DNA of 64,000 bases from Chlorophyllum brunneum (taxonomy: Eukaryota; Basidiomycota; Agaricomycetes; Agaricales; Agaricaceae). Within the stretch, counting starts at the first letter, position 1; the number at the start of each line of letters is the position of its first letter. The stretch is taken from the NCBI GenBank assembly GCA_963576785.1, contig OY756141.1, positions 124,001-188,000 on the forward strand. The letters are read 5' to 3'. The notes beneath the pieces are model-generated. The model saw only the letters and a list, made by a program, of their open reading frames with translations. It was not told where the DNA came from and searched no databases. The translations under genes were made by a program, and so were the position numbers. Shown one piece after another: positions 1 through 12,381 of the stretch.

Positions 1-619
<619 letters not shown>

Positions 620-918
620 ATGAGCAGCTGGAGAAGCGTTTTCACGTATGTTTCTAGTCTGTAATAGAACACTCTGTCCTCACAATCTGCTAGTTACAAC
701 AAATTTGCGCAAATCACTGCTCGCGCTGTCCGTTCCTCGCTCAAGGAGGAACAGCGTCTGGCTGCTGAGAAGCGTGGATTCACTGCCTTGAGATACCAAC
801 AATGGGAGAATGGCCAGGGTAGCGCCCAGGTACGTGACAACGGCTGCACTGATACAGCAAGTCTCTTATTCGCGCACAGGTTGTCTTGGCTGAAGAACAG
901 TCCGCAAAAGCTACGTAA
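620..918 (+). CDS. ATP15: Mitochondrial ATP synthase F1 epsilon subunit
   Basis: Encodes the small epsilon subunit of the F1 central stalk of mitochondrial ATP synthase, which binds gamma and delta in the matrix. Three exons, 620-645, 694-829 and 880-918, join to 201 nt (66 residues), matching the roughly 60-70 residues of fungal Atp15. Introns 646-693 and 830-879 are 48 and 50 bp with GT-AG ends. The protein begins MSSWRSVFTYNKFAQIT and contains RAVRSSLKEE, the most conserved part of the family, then a basic-aromatic stretch (RYQQWENG) and a variable tail. No signal peptide is expected, since Atp15 is imported without a cleaved presequence. Each exon alone is short and easily missed. Identification rests on the N-terminal W, the Y-N-K-F block, RSSLK and total length. 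Confidence 0.9.
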
Positions 919-2604
919 CGCTACGTCGCACACTACGTTGCACAGCCGTGGTGCTAGACAAGTTTGGAGAGATAGAGCGGACATGTTTATTAAAATCCCC
1001 TAATACACCGCGTCCGGATACACGCAACCGTCTCGTCCTCGAAACATATTTTGGGAAACTCGGTGCAATTTACCACCCTTGCGCTATCATCTACAACCCT
1101 CCTGCAGGCGCGGAGATGATATTTACTCCGTCAATCGGGACGCATCTCCTAAACACATCCCGCCGAAGCTACGAACACGGAAATATCTGTCCAATGAGCT
1201 ACTTGTATTTGAGTATGTGGCTGATGCAACTACCCCCTATCCTTGCCCGTTAAATTGCTATCATGCTTCCACGCGGTACCCGTTAAAGATGGAGTCTAGT
1301 AACGAACGGTGCCAACCCGCTGCCTTACTTTGATGAGCTTCGTTACCTTTTCAGTCGTACGGAATGAAGGTGTCCGCGTCTCAGTGTAGCTAGTCTCTCC
1401 GTCCAGGAATGCCGTTTTACCCCGTCCATCGAGTTGATCTGATAACAGAACATGAGCCAGAGTCTTGTGGTGATGTTGCGCGTTTAGATGAGCAATCAGA
1501 TAAAAAATTTCCACTTCATGTAAACATTGCATCCCTCAGCAGCTGACGAGTTAGGATTGCTTTAAACAAAGCTGCTAAGTAGTTTAACGAACCCACCATT
1601 CACTCAGCTGTTCATTCTCCCCCCCTGGCACTGCTATTCCCTTCCATCAAGTAAAACATATACATCCGAACATGTTACCAAGTTTCCGGAAAGGCGATAT
1701 GGATCGCGGATAATGGAACTAGGTTCAATGGGTGAAAAAATAAAAAAATTGCAACCTTGTGTTGAATCCGGCCGCTGACACAAGTACAGCAAGACTCGTG
1801 TTGGTTAGCTGTATAGAACCCTAGGGAAAACATCAAAACCAAACATCATCCATCCCTCAGAGCTATTTCATTTCCCATTTCAATTTACCACACTTTCCGG
1901 TAGATGCAACCACCACCCATTCGCATTAAGAAAAACGAATCAATCACATGTTTCCGCCGGGGGGGGGGGGGGGGGGGGGGCACAGTTGTTGTTCCAAATC
2001 TTCAGGGGGTACCAATACCAGGGACTATCTGACACTCGTGGCAGGGAAGTATGGCGATTGTCACAGGTTCAATCTCCCCGTCATATATGGTCAAGTCAAT
2101 ACATATAGCTGTACCCCACCCACCTATTCGCGAACACACACAGATGATTGTCGATCAAATATGATGCATCTCCAAGTCTAAAAATATGTGTTCGACTACT
2201 GTCTTGGAATGACAGGACCAAGAGAAAAAAATCTCGTTTTCGTTCTCACTAACTCCGCGACGGCTAACTCGGCATTATAAAACCCAAGTCTTCATGTAAC
2301 AAAAAAAAAAAACATTGCAGCGTAAAATACAAAATACATCATATAAGCAAGTCCAAGATAACAACAAAGCTAAAAAAGCATAGTTTCAAGAAAAAAAAAC
2401 GTGTGTGTGTGTATGTGCGGAGACGTAACTAGTAAAAAAAAAAATGCATGAGATATCGGAGAAGTTTTCAATATTCCAAGAAAACAACACAAGAGCACGA
2501 AAAACACAAAGATTCCAAGTCCCAAAAACAAATTTTACAACAAATCAAAGCAAATCAATCAATCAAGAAACAACAACACCAACAAAAAATTCCACACCAT
2601 CAAA
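919..2604. other. Intergenic region between ATP15 and SKN7 3' ends
   Basis: No supported gene. The first part must hold the ATP15 3' UTR. The rest has short unsupported ORFs, a long G homopolymer (1959-1980), several A homopolymers (around 2300, 2390 and 2435) and a GT run near 2402. From about 2330 to 2604 it is A/C-rich, and this is the likely SKN7 3' UTR and downstream region. ATP15 and SKN7 converge here. Confidence 0.6.
1959..1980. repeat. G homopolymer, 22 bp
   Basis: Uninterrupted run of 22 G. It is a potential G-quadruplex and polymerase-slippage site; the true length may differ from the assembled length. Confidence 0.9.
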
Positions 2605-5600
2605 TCAATCAACAACTTCAAACCTACCCCTCTTCTCTCTCCCACTAGAACTCGAAAGCCCAGCTTCATCATAACCCCTCTTCTCACCCACACCCATCAT
2701 CCCCATCGAACTCGAACTCGAACTTATCCCCCCACCACCACCACCACCGTCAACCATCCCATTCATAAAACCATCCCCATTCACAATATTCTGCAACATC
2801 ATATTATACTGTTCATCCGTCAATCCCATACCCGAAAGTGGATTATTAACTCGACTTTCATTGTCGGAGTATGAATTGTACGAAGCACCGAGGGATGATG
2901 TCGAATGATAAGGTACCCCCGTCGTTGTGGTAGTAGTAGATGTAGGTGAAGAGATATCGTTGGTTTGATTCGAGGAAGAAGACGAAGCAGTCGCCGAAGG
3001 AGAAGTCGTCAAATGATTCGATACCGACGCCGACGACGACGATGGCTGTGGCGGTGGTGGCGGTAACGCAAGCGCAGCAGCACCACTATTAACAGCTTGT
3101 TCAAACCTCGAATCCTCCAACGGCGGAACACCAATCGATCTCGGTACAACCGTATTCATCCTCTGAATCGCTTTCAAATGCATAAGATGTTTCTAAAAAA
3201 TTTATCACATTTTCATTTCACCACCAATCACAATCAAAACCTACCTCGAGTATCTCAAATAACCCATTCTGCGTAAACGGTTTCGGTAAAATATCATTCA
3301 TCCCTACCACAAATAAGCGCCTAATCAAGGGCAACTTGAAAAAAAAAAAAAAAAAACCGCACCAGATGAATAATAAGTCATAATCTCATTCGGTTTCGAA
3401 TTACTCGTCATAGAAATGATAGGCGTCATATGATCAAACTGTCGTATCAACGACGTCGCAGACACTCCATCCAACTTTGGCATCACAATATCCTGTCAAC
3501 CAAAAAAATTTAGTCAATAATCTACCCTCCCCAATGTGCAATACGATGAAAAAGAGAGAAGAAACGAACCATCAAAACCAAATCATATTTCCCCAAATTC
3601 ATCTTATTAACCGCACTCACACCATCAACCGCAACATCAAACGAACATCCATAAACCTGCAAAAACTTGCTTCCAAGTTTCCTACTAACAACATCATCAT
3701 CCACGATCAACACCCTAGGTGGGATAGCCCAACTAGGCACAAAAGTCGATCTTCTTAATCGTATTTTATTACGCTTGACGGTAGATATTGATGATGTTGA
3801 CGTGTTGTTGTTTTTGTTTTTTGAAGAATTTGTATCGTTGTTGGAAGTTGATGATGGTGCGATTGTGGTGGATGATGATGATGATGCGAAGGTATCATTC
3901 ATAGGAGAAGGCATAACTCTTTCCTCTTCCTCTTCTTCCTCTCCCTCCCCCTCTTCATCGTCATCTTCATCATCTCCACTCCCCTCTTCTCCTTCCTTAT
4001 CCACAAATCCCCGATTCGTTCCCGAAGTAGAAGAAGCAACACCATACCCAGCCTCGAAATTCCAAGAATGCCCCATCCCATCAGTACCATTCCTCGGCAT
4101 CAACTGTCCAACAGTATACACCTGTAAACCTTTAGACGGGTCTTCATCATCCAAGTTTAACCCCCATTGACTAGTACTTGATTGCTGAAGCCGAGGTTGA
4201 TTCCGACAAGAATCACTTGCGGCATATTCTTGTATCGTACCATCTTGTCTACCCCATTGTTGAGATCCACTCGTACTGGGACCACCAGTGGTAGTAGAAC
4301 CACTAGCCAAATGACTTCGATAAATCTCTTCAATCTTCCCAATCGCCTCAGCACGCGTCATCCCACCAGGAATCATCCCACCTCCACCGGTACCAGTCCC
4401 AACAGAACTACCCTGAGTATTCACCAACTGCGCCTGCTGTCCATCACCATTCCATCCACCACCACCACCACCAGTACCATTCCAACCATTCACTCTCCGA
4501 TTAATTTCACTAATCCCCATCAAACCTGACATACGTCCAACATCCACATCCCCAACAATATCATTGTCACCTGCCTTGTACCCCGTTCCCGTAACCGTCT
4601 GACCACTACCACTTCCACTACCACTTGCGTTTGCATTAGTCCCAGTTCCGCCGGTGGGTGGCACGGCGTTAACAGTAGCATGGTTGTTGTTAAGGAATCG
4701 GTTCAACGATAAAAATAGACTCGAGTCGCCAGGGTTGCGAGATTGGGAAGTAGATGACAGTAATGATGATGATGGCGGTGATGTTGTTGATGATGAAGTT
4801 GACGAGGTTTGAACCTGAGTTTGCGTTTTCGATTGTGCCTGAGATACCTGCGTTATTGACGGTCGTGACTGTTGTTGTTGTTGGATGAAAGCAATCGAAG
4901 CGGTAGGAACAATAGATGCCGAAGGCGTAGATTGCGGATTGAGGAGAGACGATGTATTGGTAGCCTTGAGTTTACCTATAACGAAAAAGCAAAATAGAGT
5001 TGTGGGGAGATGGCATCAGTCAACGGAATAATAATAACAACAAAAAGTCTAAAAGAAAATCATATTTGGTTTGCGTGCTCTGGGTTCCCTGAATCCGGGT
5101 AAGAAATAAAATAAACAGGAAAAAGGGTCCTCTAAAGGGACCAGAAATAAACAAGCGGGCAGGCTTGGGAAGATCAACAATGTCAAAAAACACAAGGTCA
5201 AGCCCGTTCGAGAAGGGGCTAGGCCCAGGGCGCATAAACGAAAAGGGAAGACCCTTGAGGAAAGAAAGAGCGCGAGGTCGGGAGATGACATTTGCGACGA
5301 GTTTAAAGATGATTCGGCTGTCATTCTTGTGGGGAGAGCGAGCGAGAGAAAAATAGAACTGTGTAACTCTGGCATTAAAAAAAAAGATCTGGACTCTCAA
5401 GGAGGCCCAAACAGAATAAGCGAAACCCGGAGAGACGTCATCTGTCCCTCGGAGTGATGGGGGGTTTGTTCTGTGCTATGGTATGCGATTTGGGAAAGGG
5501 GAGAGAGGGTATTGACTATGATGAAACATAGGGCAATAAAGTAGAACGAAGAAAGAAAACGAAAGGTGTGTGCTCAAAGAGACACACGTCTATGGGAAAC

Positions 5601-6713
5601 TCGCGTTCCGCCCTGTTGTAAAAAAACACCACCAAAATAGTGGATCACGAGAGAAAGGGGGGGATACAGTCCATAAACCCAAGCTGACCAGAGCACGACG
5701 GCAAAAATAAAAGTTACTTACCACTGTCGTTTCCTAGAAAATACGAAATAAGGCTCTGCATAAGGCCGTCTTGTTGAGCCATTCCTCGTTGGAATCCAAC
5801 CATCTCGATAAGAACATTCTCATAGTTGCGTTCAAGATTTCGTAGTCGACCTCTAAGATCATCACCTTCTTCCTTTAAGCGTCGAATTTCATGTTGTAAT
5901 TGGTCGATCTGGAGTTGATTTTGGGCTTGTAGTGCGGGGGAAGAGTTTGGGAGAAGGGATGAAGATATGGACGGGAGTGAGGAGAGTGCTACCGCGGCTG
6001 CTTGGGCTTGGGCCTGAGCTGCAACGGCTGCAGCCTGTGCAGCCTTACGTTGTGCGGGGACTTTACGCTTGATATTCTCCAAAGCATCACGGCGGTCGGC
6101 GTGGAAATCGGGATGACGAAATGTCCAGCTCTTATTGCAAAGTGTCAAGAGATAACGATTACGGAGGAAGGAAGGAGGAACGGACATGTTCACCAAACTG
6201 ATTGTCATCCGTATTCTTGACTTTGTGGAAATCGTATTTATTGAGTTGACGAACGAAGGAAGCAAAGTTGGAGTGTTTGAACATGCGAGGAAGGATGGCC
6301 TTTGTGAATTCGTTCATGTCCTGTGGCAACGCGTCGAGGTTTGATGAGGCCGGAATTGGGGATCGGGGTACGGGAGACGTACTTTGACAACGAAGCAGTC
6401 GCCTTGTGGACCCCAGGACACGACGGACTGGAATGCGGGATCCTCAAGCATCCTACGAAGGTTCGATGTAGACCACGGCACAAGAGATAGAGCAGCAGAC
6501 GCACTTGTAGAGTTTCTTGACGAAATCACTGGTGGACGGCATAGAGTCCTCGTGAGGCGAGGATGAATCCTTGGGCTGGCTCATGGTGGTCGAGTGTGCA
6601 GATTCGCGCTTTGGGAGCCAGGAGGAGGGGGAGGAGGGGAAGTGGGGGTTGACGAGAAGGTTTGCGTGGATGAAGCTTGCTGGCGTGGACGACGACTGTC
6701 CGACATTTTCCAT
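2605..6713 (-). CDS. SKN7: SKN7/Prr1-type transcription factor (HSF domain, coiled coil, response-regulator receiver)
   Basis: Nuclear stress-response factor that combines an HSF-type DNA-binding domain with a two-component receiver; in fungi it takes phosphate from Ypd1 and acts in oxidative and cell-wall/osmotic stress. Eight exons: 6505-6713, 6383-6452, 6186-6320, 5722-6130, 3570-4975, 3363-3492, 3245-3303, 2605-3192. They total 3006 nt with every junction in frame (1001 residues). The HSF domain is about residues 61-165 ([30 protein letters not shown]). A coiled coil (about 214-255, [11 protein letters not shown]) follows. Then comes a long low-complexity linker rich in Q, S, T, G and acidic runs. 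The receiver is about 694-815, with acidic D700-D702, predicted phospho-acceptor D744 (MDIVMP, codon right after an intron), T772 and K794 (LPKPF). Six introns are 52-77 bp; the seventh is 746 bp. Start chosen at MENVGQ; an in-frame Met at 6749 is possible. Confidence 0.93.
4976..5721 (-). other. Unusually long intron of SKN7 (746 bp)
   Basis: Donor gtaagt and acceptor tatag fit the frame exactly: codon GGT is split between exons, and the flanking reading frames contain no stop. The other six introns of the gene are 52-77 bp. The intron lies between the coiled coil and the Q/S-rich linker. It carries only unsupported ORFs on either strand. Its coding-strand sequence is pyrimidine-rich. Confidence 0.75.
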
Positions 6714-8441
6714 CTTTAAAAATAAAAACACGGTGGTCTGAAGAGACACACAACTGCTGCCTCACATATCCGCCCACACCCCACCTCTCCCTTTCTTCCC
6801 ACGCTCATTTCTTCCCCTTTTCCCCTTTCCGTCGCTTCCCCGCCCGGCCTTCGCCCGCTGCCTCCCACTCTGCGCTGTCCACGTCTGCCAACAATCCCAG
6901 CCCACCCACCATCGCCCCAGCTTGCCCGGCCCCCAGCTCTCCTCCGCCCGACAACACTCTCATCCCCCTTTTGGAAACGGTCTCTCAAGGTCTAGACCCA
7001 TCTAGACCCCACCGCGGGAACGCCCGTGCCGGCAAACTCGACTAAAGTTCGCCCAACGTCACGCCTTGAGGAACAGCGTCTCCGGCCCAAACTCATTCCT
7101 AAAGTCATGCCACTTGCAAATGTTTCAAACCTCCAGCCCGTGACATTCGCATCGTGGCAAGTTATCATCCCTCTGTCCCCCAGGCGATCACTACATTCAG
7201 GGACGAGTAACCCCGTTACGCTACATGTCATTCGGACCTTCGGTTTTTCGCGCCTCCTTGTACGAAATTCTATTAGTGGTAAATCACTCAATGACGTCCT
7301 TACACAAAGGAATATTTACTTGACCAGCGCTACGCTAGAACCCCATGTGATTTCATCAACGTGTGTTCACAATCCTCTGGGAAAACTACTCAGGCCCTGT
7401 GAACACCTTTTTTCTCAGGCCGAGAGATTTAAGCCATTGCTTGGGTTTCCTGTGCCTCGATAATAATAGCCAAAATCTTTGTACCCGTCATGTTTCTTTG
7501 CTACTGGGGTAAGTGGGGGATGGAACTCTTCGCCTACAGAATCTGACATACGTTTCCCTTCAGGGATACCCACCCGCGTATCAAGCTTCTCCAACGCTAT
7601 CTTGTACATTCGTACTACTTTCCATCCGTTATCATATCAAGGTACTCGTGGCACTGACTTAAATGGCATGTTTTTCACCTTCTCTGACTTAATCCTGATT
7701 GTGACAACTAATAGATATCAGTTTGATGTTACATTTCTGAGTAAGAGTACGCTGTGGCTTGGCGACAAAGTTAGTCGCTGAAGGCTCTCGATCAGAAATT
7801 TCGCTCAGGGACTGCGGTTAGCGCTCTTCATAAATTACTAATCACTTGGCCTTCGAAAAAAATATCACACCTTATGGGATATACATATTTCTCCAAACTG
7901 ATACTTACCTGTCTTAACTGACAGTCCTCCATAGACGCCCGGAGTTTTCAGTTTTCAGTTTGCATAAATACATATACGGTCTTTCGGAAGTACCTGAGTG
8001 ATGCACTGAGAGAGAGGGTTCGATGACCGGCCAGTGATGGCTCGAGTGGTGTAGACATATTTTATGCCCTAAAAACATTTTTTGAAACTAGCTGTCAGGG
8101 TCCAAGTGTAGCCTGGTCAATCCAGACCTCACTTGCGTTCCATAAGTAGGCATGACCGTAGTATTCAACAAGAACGTTTACAGAAACAAGGTGAGAATAA
8201 AGTAAGAGGGAAAGAGAGAGTATCCTATCACTATCAGTAGAGTCCACTTTATATATGGGAGCCTATCGCTCTTGACGGTGATGTCCACACTGTCGATCGT
8301 AATCGCTGTAAGCCATGCTTACACCAAAAAGTCTGTGATGAAATAACAGGTATATCTCAGTCTCTCGATATACTTGTTATTTCATCAGGCATATTTAGCA
8401 TAATGACAGTGCACATAAAGGCCTTGGGAGCTTACCTCAGT
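6714..8441. other. SKN7 upstream region and intergenic DNA without a supported gene
   Basis: The first part (about 6780-6960) is strongly C/T-rich on the plus strand and is probably SKN7 promoter or 5' UTR. The remainder holds only short ORFs without recognisable domains, including a 145-codon plus-strand ORF at 7026-7463. I could not place it in any family. A hairpin lies at 8337-8386. The duplicated segment A1 starts at 8442. Confidence 0.55.
8337..8386. repeat. Inverted repeat, 20-bp arms, 10-bp loop
   Basis: Arms 8337-8356 and 8367-8386 are inverted copies (gatgaaataacaggtatatc and its complement) with one mismatch. It would form a stable hairpin as RNA or extruded DNA. It is isolated: no gene end lies beside it and I see no second copy here. 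Confidence 0.85.
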
Positions 8442-10495
8442 CTAATACCGCGCCAAGGTAACTTCTATTATCTCGGGCCGTATCCAGACAGGTTGTAGTT
8501 AACTCCCATGTTGCCGCGGACTTGTGTGACTTCCGATGTAAACATTATATGGCGCTTTATGCATTCAGTTGGGTTGAAGGACCCTACACAAGCTCCGGTT
8601 TAGCCTTCAAGGTCTTATTGATATAGATTTGGCCAAGAACGTGGAATACAGGGAAACGTGCTATGATCATTTTCACACATGCCTTGAAATCATTACTGCC
8701 TTCACATCGTCTGAAGTCATGTCATATTCTGCCAGTCCACCGTCCCAGCGCAACATACCTCACACCAACCATACCCACAACGCCCACGACCACCGCACTC
8801 CCTGAAAATCACGTCAATAAATCCACAGGCGTAATTTCCGAGTAATCTAGGACCAACCTGCGTACAAGCCTACAGCGTCGAACCCACCTGTTCTCGCATT
8901 GATAGCCCCAGAGATCGGGGGGCCCGCAACTGCGCCCAGAGCCGTGATCGTCAAGAACATCCCGACCCTCCTTCCGACATCACCCTCTCCTCCAAAATTC
9001 ATGATAGGATGGGACAAGAGGGCAATATAAGCTCCGGAACAGTACCCATATAGGACTGTTATAACGATGAGAGATGCAATAGAATTGGCAAAGGGCCAGG
9101 CGTATGTTAGGACGCCTGCTGCGAGAGTCGCAGGGATTATCACATTGATCGGGCCTAAATGGTCATGATCATGTTAGAGCAGGTTAGAATGGCTGGCTAC
9201 AGGAAAACGCCCCTATTATATCCGCGATGAGACCCGCAGTCCATCGACCGAAGAGCGAGCTTGCATTGGAAAATGCGACAAAGTAGAAAGCGATATCTGA
9301 TGGACTCCCGAGCTGCTCTGCGCTCACAGTAATATAAGTTAACACTTCACCATAGGTTAGCGGTGAATATTGTAGTGTTGGTGGGCTGACTTACGCGTGT
9401 AAAGGCCGAGAAAGATGAAAAACGACGAGATGCAGTAGAGGGCGTATGGTGGGTTCTTGAGCGCAGCGAAGTTAAATATTCCGCCCTTGACTTTCATAGG
9501 TGGAAGGCGCCTTTTCATCGTCTGATCAATAATAGTGCCAAAGATTAACACTCGCTTGTAGATTTTCATAAAGTGACTGCACACGCACTAAGTTACAGAT
9601 CCAACGACCCCGAGTAATATGAACCCGACGATCCTCATAGTCCACGGAAATCTAAAACATATATAAGGATCGTCTTACAAGAAGAGGGAATAGAAACACC
9701 TACCCAACCCGTGGAATCAGGTTTCTAACGGCGATAGGAATAGTCGTTCCACCTACGGCAGAGCCAATAGCGATAAACCCCACCGCCCACCCCCGTCTTT
9801 TCTTGAACCAGTGGGCTGCAATGGGATAACAACATCCAAACACGCCACAAGATGCAAACTACAGCACCACGAGTCCTTTCTTTAATTGTACGCGTTGAGG
9901 AGTTATGCAAAACCTGGACATACCCCAACGGCAAATCCTTGGCAAAGTAAAAAATGCCAGAATTGTGTGCATTGTCCGACCAGAATCGTCGCGACCACGA
10001 GAAGTATGCCTGAGGAGAAAAAAACATCCCTGAAATGGCCTAAATCAAAGAGACGACTGACTATGAGGTGGTCCTGTTGGTCCTGTGTGACCGTGGAAAC
10101 AATCTTTGGGGGATGGGAAAAAAGTGGTCCCCTTGCGCATGGCCAATGGAGGACCAACGAGGTGTGGTCCCAAGCCCGGGCATCTCGGGGAGCCAAGTCT
10201 TGGCCTATGGGAATATATTTCGGCAGTTGCCGTGTGGTTCCGAGGTGGTTCTGTAATTTTTTTAATATTGTAAATTTTGTAGAATATTCGAATGTGATCC
10301 TGATAACATGATTTTATATTCAATAAATGCACAGAAATGTGCTTATTCCAATGGTGTATATATCCTTGTAGGGTGGTACCATCTGAGGAGAATAGAATTT
10401 CGGGCACCAGACCAAGGAGATGCTTCGTGGGAAAGGTCATGTGGTTGTTGTTCAACTGCAGTTATCGCGTGCATCGATCTTTGTTCTTGACCTTG

Positions 10496-11491
10496 ATGGC
10501 TGCCGTTCCCACTTACATGCACGAAATCCGCAGCATTCAGGATGCGCATCCAAATCTCCCTGCTGTTCTTCGCGATGTAGATCTCAGTCGCCGAATCGAG
10601 GCCAACACTCCTATCGATCCAGCAGCGTTGGCCCATGCTCAAGTAGTCGCAAAAATCATGAAGGGCTTCAAAGGTGGATTTCACCTCACCTCCTACCTCA
10701 TCCCTTGCTTGAACCCCAGCAGAAATCGGCGATGAACCTTTAGTCACAGACGCTGTTGTACATAGTGCAGAGCTGCGTGCGCGGGCAGTGGAAGCGGCTC
10801 GTGCGTGTGTTCATCTCGCCCTTAAATTCTTGCAATTTATCATTATGATGGCTTCTTCTACAGATACTACCGCCGAATTCGCACCAATTAACCTCGTTCA
10901 AGCACTCCAAGGCCTCGCACATGGGGTCGATGAATTGCGTGCGATGGCTCATAACAACCAGAATGGGTTAACTGAATTACGTGCGATGGCTCATAACAAC
11001 CAGAATGGGTTAACTGAATTACGTGCGATGGCTCATAACAACCAGAATGGGTTAACTGAATTACGTAATGAGTTTACTCAATTACGTGCGATGGTCACAC
11101 AGCAAGTTGTCCCCGAAATCGCGGCCACAAATCAAGCCTGTCTCACAATCCAGGCTGAGTTTGTCCTTCAATTGCCCATCTGCTCTCACTCTCTTATTGC
11201 TTTCCCAGGTTGGCTCTCATCCCGATCCGCATTACCAATGCCTCGTCCAGTAATAATGCACTATTGTCCTACCCGCCCGGCCACGTTGCTGGGGGGCCTC
11301 TTCCTGCAACAAAGATAGAGGCCCTGCAGCTAAACGGTAAAACGCTTGATTCTTTTATGTGGTCTACTGTGATAAAAGCTGTCCCATTAGGAGCTCAAGC
11401 TGCTGCTGCTCTCCAAGCACTTGGTGTCCCGAATATTCCGGCTGCGGCGGTGGAGAGGATCAAGGTTTTTCGTTCCTACCTTGGGATCTGA
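10496..11491 (+). CDS. Uncharacterised protein with 14-residue tandem repeats (gene H1)
   Basis: Function not recognised. Exons 10496-10673, 10723-11158 and 11209-11491 give 897 nt (298 residues). It starts MAAVPTYMHEIRSIQ. Next come an alanine-rich helical region (AELRARAVEAARA) and three exact copies of ELRAMAHNNQNGLT, one heptad-like pair per unit, so probably a helical rod. The C-terminal domain runs from LALIPIRITNASS to VFRSYLGI. The first intron ends cagcag, a NAGNAG acceptor, and both choices keep the frame. A further 63-bp intron near 10799-10861 is possible and also frame-neutral. The gene lies inside, and opposite to, the broken transporter. No signal peptide or TM segment is seen. 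The last 90 residues loosely resemble a SAP-like tail found in many Agaricomycete hypothetical proteins (from memory, unverified). Coding status is supported by frame-preserving differences from H2. Confidence 0.7.
10932..11057 (+). repeat. Coding minisatellite, 3 x 42 bp, in H1
   Basis: Three 42-bp units, each encoding ELRAMAHNNQNGLT, nearly perfect at the DNA level; a partial fourth begins at 11058. Copy H2 has four units (33729-33896). Confidence 0.95.
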
Positions 11492-11980
11492 TGAGAAGCA
11501 GTGTTGTATGGTGTTTTGCCGAGGGCGGGTATAGTGGGTTGTGAAAGTGCCCTATATGTGAATATGAGTCTCGGAAAAACTAGGAAAGTTGTAATAGTGA
11601 GAGTAAATCGTTAGCATGGTGAATTTTGTTAAAAGCGGGGCTCGAATAGCCTTAGTGACACAAAGGAAGGAAATTCAAGGATGGGACAGACTCACATACA
11701 GAAAGAATTGCACATTCCCTAATCTTCTCAGGGTTTAACATGAAACGAGAGCCAGTGGAGAAGGAAAAACTCACACCAAAGACAACTAGCCACACTCTTA
11801 GTCCACCATCGGGAAAGTCTTCTTCCGTTCCCTTTGCTTCATCCCTCATGTCACATTCTAGGTGGTTTCTCTGTAGCTTTCTGTTGTCTTCATCATCTGA
11901 CACTTTGTGTGATTCCGTCTTGGAATTAAGTGTTGAGGAAATGACTGTAACAAGTTGTTGTGCTGGGGCAGCAATAAATG

Positions 11981-12274
11981 TGTTATGACCTTAGTCTCTG
12001 ACTCAGGTTGCAAGCCTTTGGATAAAGGAAAGGAAGTAGAAAAAGGAAGAAGGGATGATACGATTGGTAAAGTGTAAGGAATACATCAAGTATTACTATA
12101 CTTTATATACTAATAGTGGCGGCTAATAATAAGGGAGACGAGTAGACGAGTCAGATAGGAGGCATAGCCTTTAGGGATGAAACAGGAGATGGAACGAGGA
12201 GTGAAACAGGTGTGAGGGTACACGAGGTAACGGGCGCAAGATAGGAATGAACGGTCTATCTATAGTTCGTAACA
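11981..12274 (-). repeat. G1 3' LTR
   Basis: 294 bp, TGTTATGACC...GTTCGTAACA on the plus strand. Pairs with 18130-18423. The TATA-like motif and the 12-nt primer-complementary segment are also present here. Confidence 0.95.
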
Positions 12275-12286
12275 ATACCTCCCTTT
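12275..12286 (-). promoter_or_regulatory. G1 polypurine tract
   Basis: On the minus strand it reads aaagggaggtat directly before the 3' LTR, the expected plus-strand primer site. G2 has the same tract at the same place (34981-34992). Confidence 0.85.
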
Positions 12287-12381
12287 CAAGCTTCATGTCC
12301 TCATGATGCGTATTACTGTAAAGGTCCTTCGTAAAGTAAAACATACGGAGTTTGGAAAAGGTAGGAAGGCGCGATGAGAAT

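Larger units (their letters stand above)
8722..11903 (-). pseudogene. MFS monocarboxylate-transporter-like gene, disrupted (copy A1)
   Basis: Remains of a 12-TM major facilitator of the fungal monocarboxylate-transporter group. Exon 1 (11903 down to about 11830) encodes the cytosolic N-terminus and start of TM1 (DFPDGGLRVWLVVFG) and ends at a gtgagt donor. Downstream exons resume only at about 10070 with RLFDLGHFRD, then GQCTQFWHFL, CQGFAVGF, HWFKKRRGWAVGF (the loop basic motif), GGIFNFAALKNPPY, GRWTAGLIADI, AGVLTYAWPFAN, GDVGRRVGMFL and a final exon 8722-8801 ending GRWTGRI. Recognisable introns include 8802-8857 and 9155-9208. The exon for TM1-TM3 is missing; its place holds gene H1 on the other strand. 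Both copies share this break, so it predates the duplication. One further junction near 9340 lacks an obvious acceptor. It is unlikely to make a working carrier. Confidence 0.72.
8442..11930. repeat. Segmental duplication, copy A1
   Basis: Nearly identical to copy A2 (31236-34675, continuing at 41387-41468). It begins at ctaataccgcgccaagg in both copies and ends here where copia LTR C1 inserts. It carries a broken MFS transporter gene on the minus strand and gene H1 on the plus strand. Divergence is a few percent over most of its length but about 12 percent in the last 200 bp before the chromovirus insertion point of A2. Confidence 0.93.

Noticed and set aside
5020..5400. 126-codon minus-strand ORF within the long SKN7 intron
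   Set aside because: Phenylalanine/leucine-rich reading of a pyrimidine-rich strand, no domain, and both flanking splice sites join in frame without it.
7026..7463. 145-codon plus-strand ORF
   Set aside because: No recognisable motif, no paralogue in the window and no clear splice context; not enough to call a gene.
10932..11057. Regular tandem repeats that could suggest a CRISPR array
   Set aside because: Units are contiguous without spacers, in frame and coding, in a eukaryotic genome: a coding minisatellite.
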